From an uncultured Alphaproteobacteria bacterium (lineage in GTDB: Bacteria; Pseudomonadota; Alphaproteobacteria; Rs-D84): a stretch of DNA of 9,254 bases. Below the pieces are notes generated by a model that was not told the DNA's origin, made no database searches, and worked only from the letters and a program-made list of their open reading frames with translations. Positions 4,658 through 9,254 of this stretch are shown in pieces. Location of the stretch: contig CAMHKP010000011.1 in the NCBI GenBank assembly GCA_946185785.1, forward strand, positions 1 to 9,254, read 5' to 3'. Position 1 is the first letter of the stretch. Each line of letters opens with the position of its first letter. The translations under genes were made by a program, and so were the position numbers.

Positions 4658-6892
4658 TTATAATATATGTCGTTTATTATTCGCGTCTGGCGCACTAACC
4701 ACACCTTCGGCTTCCATGCGCTCAACCAATGTTGCCGCCTTGTTATATCCAATTTGCAATCTGCGTTGAATATATGAAATCGTTGGCTTTTTATCACGAC
4801 GAACAATTTCAACCGCCTGGGCATACAAATCATCGCCTTTGCCGCCACCACTGGCCCCAGATGCACCGCCAACATCACCACCATCAACAGAAGCATCATC
4901 GCCATCGGTCACCCCAGATGTATATTCTGGTTCACCCTGGGCGCGTAAGAAATCGCCAACCCTTACCATTTCTTCGTCTGCGATAAATGCACCATGGATA
5001 CGAACTGGAACCTTACCCGCTTCACTAAACAACATATCACCACATGCCAATAACTGTTCTGCACCCTTTTCACCCAATGTTGTCATAGAATCGATAACGC
5101 TACGCGCTTGGAATGAAACACGCGTTGGGAAGTTTGCCTTAATAACCCCAGTAATCGTTGTTGCGTCTGGACGCTGTGTCGCCATGACCAGATGGATACC
5201 CGCCGCACGCGCTTTCTGGGCAATACGTTGGACACAGGCTTCGACCTCTTTCCGCGCAAGTGACATCAAGTCGGCAACCTCGTCAATAATAATGACAATG
5301 TATGGCATATCAGACAAATCGACTTCTTGGGTTTCAAATAACAATTCGCCTGTTTCTTCGTCTGTACCAACTGCAACCTGACGTGTTAATTTTTCGCCAG
5401 CCGCACGTTTTGCCGCCGCAATTTCGTTATAGCTTTCTATATTACGTGCATTCAATACCTGTAATTGTTTATAGCGATCTTCCATTTCGCGCACAGCCCA
5501 TTTAAGTGCATTGACCGCCGCCGCTGCATCCAATTTTACAATTGGTGTTATCAGGTGTGGAATATCATCCCAGAATCCAAAATCAACCCCCTTCGGGTCA
5601 ATAATGACTAATTTACATTTATCTGGTGTAAAGTGATATACTATGGACATTATAATAGATTGAACAAAAACAGATTTACCAGAACCGGTACGTCCAGCAA
5701 TCAACATATGTGGCATCTTGGCCAAATCGTAATACATTGGATTACCACCAATATCAACCCCCAGCGCAAGTGGTATCTTGTATTTAGATTCAATAAACGC
5801 ATCATTCCCAACCAATCCACCAAAACGCACCATTTCACGTTTCAAATTCACCATTTCAACACCAATCAACTGGGTTGCAGGTATATGCGCAATACGGATA
5901 CTTTCGGTTGCCATTGCACGTGTCATATCGCGTGCAGTTTTATTCACATCAACCATACGCGTACCGTCTTTTGGCATAAATTCATATAATGTCACAATTG
6001 GCCCCGGACGAATTCCAGTCACATGACCAATAACACCATATTCGGCAAAGTGCGTTTCCATTGCAACCGCATTACGTTTTAATTCTGGGGTCACAATATT
6101 CTTGCCAAAATTAGATGCTTCCAAGAACTTTGGGTCTGGCAATTCATATTCGCCAGATGTCCGCTTTACAGCGCGTTTCTTGGCGGCACGTGTTTTACGT
6201 TTTGGTGCTTCTTCCTCTTCTTCGTCATCTTCTTCGGTTTCTTCTTCCTCTTCTTCATATTCTTCGTCTTCTTCGTATTCTTCTGCTTCGGCTGGCTGAA
6301 CCAAATGGAACAACGCCAGCAACCAACGCGTACCACGCCATACTGACAATAACAAAGATTGAACATGTGACCATTTGATATGTAAAAGCATACCGCCCAT
6401 TACAAAGAACACACCAATAAATATAAATCCAAATATTATACCCCATGCGCCAATAAGGCCACCAATATCATTTGCAGCAATCGCCCCAGCCAGACCACCA
6501 TACGTTGCCGATGGCGCAATTATACCAAAGCCAGCCGCCCCAGCACATATCGCAATAAAACCACGCAATATATTGTATTCTGGTGCGTATTCTGGTTCCC
6601 AATTTAATACCAAAGACACCCCCCATCGCATTGTACATAAAATCAACAACAGCGATGGAATAAAACCAATCATATATCGCATAAAGCTAATCACATTACC
6701 CATAAACGATTGGTTGCCAAACGTACTTGCACTTGCAAATCCATCAAGATAAGAATTATGAAAGAATAATGCTATCAGTGCCCATGCACCAACCAACAAT
6801 ATTGCTGCACCACAGGCACGTGCAAAAAGCGACTTTAATGCCCCCGAAACACTGTCCGGCAAAAATTTAGATTCTGATTTCATAAGATGCAT
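4658..6892 (-). CDS. ftsK: DNA translocase FtsK
   Basis: 744 residues, typical for a non-enterobacterial FtsK. It is an inner-membrane, septum-located hexameric motor that pumps DNA during division and activates XerCD resolution at dif. Residues 25-170 hold four or five membrane segments. Residues 201-228 are an extremely acidic linker, followed at once by a basic patch (231-244). The motor has Walker A GRTGSGKS (400-407), IDPKGVDFGF in the place of the usual IDPKMVEL, Walker B VIIIDEVADLM (533-543), and ATQRPDATTITGVIKANFPTR. A Gly/Asp-rich hinge (664-687) leads to the winged-helix gamma domain (688-744: LYAQAVEIV, ISYIQRRLQIGYN, ERMEAEGVVS), which reads KOPS sequences. Start choice is uncertain: ATG at 6892, or ATG three codons later at 6883. 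Neither has a Shine-Dalgarno. It appears to be transcribed alone, between two intrinsic terminators. Confidence 0.97.
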   Translation of the reverse strand: MHLMKSESKFLPDSVSGALKSLFARACGAAILLVGAWALIALFFHNSYLDGFASASTFGNQSFMGNVISFMRYMIGFIPSLLLILCTMRWGVSLVLNWEPEYAPEYNILRGFIAICAGAAGFGIIAPSATYGGLAGAIAANDIGGLIGAWGIIFGFIFIGVFFVMGGMLLHIKWSHVQSLLLSVWRGTRWLLALFHLVQPAEAEEYEEDEEYEEEEEETEEDDEEEEEAPKRKTRAAKKRAVKRTSGEYELPDPKFLEASNFGKNIVTPELKRNAVAMETHFAEYGVIGHVTGIRPGPIVTLYEFMPKDGTRMVDVNKTARDMTRAMATESIRIAHIPATQLIGVEMVNLKREMVRFGGLVGNDAFIESKYKIPLALGVDIGGNPMYYDLAKMPHMLIAGRTGSGKSVFVQSIIMSIVYHFTPDKCKLVIIDPKGVDFGFWDDIPHLITPIVKLDAAAAVNALKWAVREMEDRYKQLQVLNARNIESYNEIAAAKRAAGEKLTRQVAVGTDEETGELLFETQEVDLSDMPYIVIIIDEVADLMSLARKEVEACVQRIAQKARAAGIHLVMATQRPDATTITGVIKANFPTRVSFQARSVIDSMTTLGEKGAEQLLACGDMLFSEAGKVPVRIHGAFIADEEMVRVGDFLRAQGEPEYTSGVTDGDDASVDGGDVGGASGASGGGKGDDLYAQAVEIVRRDKKPTISYIQRRLQIGYNKAATLVERMEAEGVVSAPDANNKRHIL
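6209..6289 (-). repeat. GAA/GAG-rich triplet tract encoding the FtsK acidic linker
   Basis: About 80 bases that are almost purely purine on the coding strand, made mostly of GAA, GAG and GAT codons with occasional TAT and ACG. They encode residues 202-228, where most residues are Glu or Asp. The imperfect repeat is prone to length change by replication slippage, which a flexible linker would tolerate. Acidic or Pro/Gln-rich linkers of variable length are normal in FtsK. Confidence 0.7.
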
Positions 6893-6902
6893 TTTATCAT
6901 AA

Positions 6903-6928
6903 AAATCACAAAAGTGTTAGTGTGATTT
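6903..6928. promoter_or_regulatory. Perfect 8-bp inverted repeat upstream of ftsK (possible operator)
   Basis: AAATCACA (6903-6910), a 10-base spacer, and TGTGATTT (6921-6928) lie between the upstream terminator and the ftsK start. The half-sites TCACA and TGTGA are those of a CRP/FNR-type site but in the outward order and with a wider spacer, so a CRP site is not claimed. A -10-like TATGAT follows at 6901-6896. It could be an operator for a dimeric repressor or a small hairpin. The symmetry is seen directly; function is inferred. Confidence 0.4.
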
Positions 6929-6929
6929 C

Positions 6930-6957
6930 AAAAAAATAAAACCGCCATTACAGCGGT
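6930..6957 (-). terminator. Intrinsic terminator of the S41-like/PAP2 operon
   Basis: On the minus strand ACCGC (6957-6953), a 7-base loop, GCGGT (6945-6941), then TTTATTTTTTT (6940-6930). It begins 4 bases after the stop codon of the PAP2 gene. The stem is short but GC-rich and the T tract is strong, so termination before ftsK is likely. Confidence 0.8.
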
Positions 6958-6961
6958 AATA

Positions 6962-7645
6962 TTATTTATGGCGAAACGCCAACCACTTTATTATATCGGC
7001 TGCAACCATACCAATAAACGCCCCCAATATAACATCTGTTGGCCAATGCGCCCCATACGCAATGCGCGAAATACCGACAATAATTGCAATTGACCATGTC
7101 AACGGCTTAAATTTTGGTACCAGCATGCCCGCCATCACCAACCCTGCAAATGTTGCCGCGGCATGTCCCGATGGCATTGAATTAAATGCCCAATCAAACG
7201 AGAACGGACGGAATCCGGTCATATCCAATGCTTCAAAAAATATTGGACGATAACGACCAATTAAAATCTTTAAAATCTTGGCAACAACACCAGCCGATAA
7301 AACAGATGAAAAAATCAAAAACGCATAGTTTGTTTTTACCTTGTTCATAAAGTCTTTAACAACAACAACCAAGCTAAAGTTATTTTTTTCATTTTTATAT
7401 TTTATACCTGAATTTTGTGTTTTTTTTGCAAAAACCAACAACAACAATATACCCGTCAGTAAAAGCCAAATTTTGACATCAAATATGTAATCAAATAGTT
7501 TCCATGCACGACAATCAAACCCGCGCATAAAAATATACAACGGTTTATCAAACCACGTGATGCCAAGCGCAACCAAAACGGCTGTTATCACCCCACCCCA
7601 GATAAGCCATTTTGTCTTTAATTTATTATCAGCTGTTAAAAACAT
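6962..7645 (-). CDS. PAP2-superfamily membrane phosphatase
   Basis: 227 residues, an integral inner-membrane protein with about six membrane segments (roughly 14-31, 59-73, 107-125, 160-176, 183-200 and 205-222). The three phosphatase motifs are complete: C1 KILIGRYRP (Lys126, Arg133, Pro134), C2 PSGH (158-161) and C3 SRIAYGAHWPTD (Ser193, Arg194, His200, Asp204). His200 would be the nucleophile, His161 the acid, and both should face the periplasm. The family removes phosphate from lipids such as undecaprenyl diphosphate, phosphatidate or phosphatidylglycerol phosphate, or from lipid A (LpxE/LpxF). The sequence alone does not decide which. A Lys/Asn-rich cytoplasmic-type loop lies at 74-106. 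The start ATG has AAAAGGG (7658-7652) 6 bases upstream. It follows the S41-like gene by 20 bases, so both probably share one mRNA, and it is closed by the terminator at 6930-6957. Confidence 0.92.
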   Translation of the reverse strand: MFLTADNKLKTKWLIWGGVITAVLVALGITWFDKPLYIFMRGFDCRAWKLFDYIFDVKIWLLLTGILLLLVFAKKTQNSGIKYKNEKNNFSLVVVVKDFMNKVKTNYAFLIFSSVLSAGVVAKILKILIGRYRPIFFEALDMTGFRPFSFDWAFNSMPSGHAAATFAGLVMAGMLVPKFKPLTWSIAIIVGISRIAYGAHWPTDVILGAFIGMVAADIIKWLAFRHK

Positions 7646-7665
7646 GAAATACCCTTTTGATACAA

Positions 7666-9177
7666 TTATTCCATAATCAATCGATTGTATATCTTTCTAT
7701 CGGTCAATATTTTTGCCGCCACCGCCGCAGACAACGAATCTTCATCGGCACCACTGGTAATTTTTGGGCAACCACGACGAATATCATCAGCGTTCACACT
7801 TGTATCTTTATTAAAATCTTGGGCATTAAATGTATCATTTATAACATTCAAGAAGAACGCATTTTGTTGCTGTGACGAACGAATGTTAGATAAGCATACA
7901 ATTGGAAATACACCCCGACCGTCTATATCACGCCCCGAACCAGTCTTTACAGATTTGTTCATCAGTTCCAGCGCACCACCATTATCTAAATCTATCTTGG
8001 TTGCGATACGCGCAAGTCCCGCCGTTGGTGTTCCAACCAAAACACCCCGACCATTTTCATAAAATGCGGATGCGATTGCTTCGCTTGTGCCACGTGTCAT
8101 ATCAGACAACAACACGACAACTGGTGCGGCCGTCACCGCATTCGAACCTGGGACAACTTCAACTTCTTCGTACGACGTTTGTGCAATACGCATAACTGGA
8201 TTTTGCCCAATAAACAGTCCAGCCAATTTTGCCGCCGCACGTTCATCGTCACCTGTTGCAACACGCAAATCAAGTACAATACCGTCCAGATTTGGATATC
8301 TTGCCAATGCTTCGTTCACGATTGATACCGCCCCATTTGATACATTGTGCACAATGATTTCCAGTATATTTGTATTTTGTGATGAACGATGAACTATATC
8401 AGCATCGGCCGAAACAATTGTCGCACGACGCAACACAACATCGCGATTTCCAGACGGTGTCACCAATTTCAATTTTACTGTACCAGAATTAAAACCGTCC
8501 ATTACTGATTCTAATTCCCCATCTGACATTTCCGCAACCGCCGTACCATTTATATGCGAAATCAAATCACCGATATGAATCCCAGCCACATCTGCAGGCG
8601 ACCCTTTGAACACACCATGCACGCGGAAATTACCACGTTCATCACGAATACCATTCATACCAACCGATGTTAGAATTCGTCCATCTTCCAAGACTTCAGC
8701 AGCACGCGAAAAAACATAGCGACCACGTTCATCAACACCACGCATTAATGCATCTACAACCATTTGGTATGTCTCACTTGTTGATGCCGCACGCAATGAT
8801 GGATCTAATGCACGCAACTTCAAAACCAACGCTGTTGTAATTTCACCGAACCCGTTCCAATCACCCGCAGATGGACGCGGAAAATTCCCAACAATTGAAT
8901 CACCCCAAACCAAAACAACACGTTCATCTGTCGCTGCAATATGCGCATTCTTGTTCAGGTTTTCCAATCCCTCAATCGCAACATTTATGCTTTTACCGCC
9001 CCATTTCACAGAATCAAGCTTTTCATAAATATCTGCGAAAGTTTTTGACATTTCAAAAACAGGAACACCATCTTGGATTGGTTCGTCTTCAAAAAATAAA
9101 CTATCACAGAACGCGGGGGTTACAGTCAACACAACCGAACCAAATGCCAAAGCTTTAAATAAATTTTTAACGTTCAT
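7666..9177 (-). CDS. Exported S41/C-terminal-processing-protease-like protein with PDZ domain, probably catalytically inactive
   Basis: 503 residues. Residues 1-24 form a signal peptide (cleavage near AFC-D; no good lipobox). Residues 40-160 correspond to the N-terminal helical part of Ctp proteases. Residues about 165-255 are a PDZ domain (VHGVFKGSPADVAGIHIGD, 186-204). The S41 core follows, with LDGIVLDLR (297-305), VVVLLSDMTRGTSEAIASAF (353-372) and NGRGVLVGTPTAGLA (375-389). Active Ctp proteases read SASASE and then GEKTFGK. Aligned without gaps, the catalytic Ser falls on Gly363 and the catalytic Lys on Leu388, so proteolysis is unlikely. The mature protein has just two Cys (428, 470), possibly a disulphide. 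DFNKDTSVNADD (454-465) fits a dockerin/EF-hand calcium loop. The ribosome binding site AGGGGG (9192-9187) is 9 bases from the ATG. It lies first in an operon with the PAP2 phosphatase. A periplasmic scaffold or regulator is a plausible role, by inference. Confidence 0.88.
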   Translation of the reverse strand: MNVKNLFKALAFGSVVLTVTPAFCDSLFFEDEPIQDGVPVFEMSKTFADIYEKLDSVKWGGKSINVAIEGLENLNKNAHIAATDERVVLVWGDSIVGNFPRPSAGDWNGFGEITTALVLKLRALDPSLRAASTSETYQMVVDALMRGVDERGRYVFSRAAEVLEDGRILTSVGMNGIRDERGNFRVHGVFKGSPADVAGIHIGDLISHINGTAVAEMSDGELESVMDGFNSGTVKLKLVTPSGNRDVVLRRATIVSADADIVHRSSQNTNILEIIVHNVSNGAVSIVNEALARYPNLDGIVLDLRVATGDDERAAAKLAGLFIGQNPVMRIAQTSYEEVEVVPGSNAVTAAPVVVLLSDMTRGTSEAIASAFYENGRGVLVGTPTAGLARIATKIDLDNGGALELMNKSVKTGSGRDIDGRGVFPIVCLSNIRSSQQQNAFFLNVINDTFNAQDFNKDTSVNADDIRRGCPKITSGADEDSLSAAVAAKILTDRKIYNRLIME

Positions 9178-9254
9178 CTCTGCTTGCCCCCTACTTGTGA
9201 TAGTGTTTAATATTTCGTTTCACGCAAATTAAAGTGATACAAAATAACGTTTGA
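9178..9254 (-). promoter_or_regulatory. Upstream region of the S41-like gene, promoter not resolved
   Basis: These 77 bases hold the AGGGGG ribosome binding site (9192-9187) and an AT-rich stretch without a convincing -35/-10 pair. TATCAC occurs twice on the minus strand (about 9202-9197 and 9238-9233). No coding sequence is supported here. The promoter may lie beyond the right edge, and an upstream operon member cannot be excluded. Confidence 0.3.

Noticed and set aside
4839..5381. 180-residue plus-strand open frame inside ftsK
   Set aside because: It is a shadow of the highly conserved FtsK motor and C-terminal coding sequence. It has no independent start signals.
6209..6289. CRISPR or tandem satellite in the TTC/TCT-rich stretch
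   Set aside because: It is an in-frame, imperfect codon repeat encoding the FtsK acidic linker, with no repeat-spacer structure.
6903..6928. CRP/FNR binding site upstream of ftsK
   Set aside because: The half-sites are in the outward order (TCACA then TGTGA) with a 10-base spacer, not TGTGA-N6-TCACA.
9015..9177. Lipoprotein signal at Cys24 of the S41-like protein
   Set aside because: The residues before Cys24 are Pro-Ala-Phe, which do not fit the lipobox; ordinary signal peptidase I cleavage is more likely.

Overview
The window looks like a chromosomal segment of an AT-rich, probably host-associated alphaproteobacterium. The clues are a small Ros/MucR-family regulator (a family best known from Alphaproteobacteria), a classical FtsK with an alphaproteobacterial-style gamma domain, two outer-membrane beta-barrels ending in Phe (so Gram-negative), and AT-rich spacers. 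An uncultured gut lineage is my guess; nothing in the sequence proves it. Seven protein genes fill the window. One is cut by the left edge, and no spacer between genes exceeds about 105 bases. I saw no tRNA, rRNA, CRISPR array, transposase or integrase.

Layout, left to right. Positions 1-1148 hold a minus-strand pair: a Ros/MucR-like regulator (783-1148, TTG start), then 9 bases later a basic membrane-associated protein whose C-terminal part looks like the start of a GH24-type lysozyme domain (773 down to 1, running off the edge). A 79-base divergent promoter region with a perfect 11-bp tandem repeat separates these from rarA (1228-2505, plus), the replication-linked AAA+ ATPase. rarA converges tail to tail with an outer-membrane protein gene (2507-3241, minus), leaving a 1-base gap and no visible terminator. 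Upstream of that gene lies a second, larger outer-membrane barrel gene (3329-4555, minus). The two barrels share motifs and look like diverged paralogues. A perfect 15-bp hairpin lies between them.

ftsK (4658-6892, minus) follows with its own intrinsic terminator. It encodes the DNA translocase that couples chromosome segregation to division. Upstream is an apparent two-gene operon ending in another intrinsic terminator: an exported S41/Ctp-like protein with a PDZ domain (7666-9177), then a PAP2-superfamily membrane phosphatase (6962-7645). Most genes concern the cell envelope or DNA maintenance.

The most interesting signals are losses of catalytic or metal-binding residues in otherwise well-preserved proteins. 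The S41 protein has Gly and Leu where the catalytic Ser and Lys should be, with gap-free spacing, so it is probably a pseudoprotease; it also carries a dockerin/EF-hand-like loop near its C-terminus. The MucR-like regulator has Tyr and Lys in place of both zinc-binding His residues. Other points of interest are a hairpin that is a better terminator on the plus strand, implying a rarA 3' extension antisense to the outer-membrane gene, and a G7 run serving as the ribosome binding site of that same gene.
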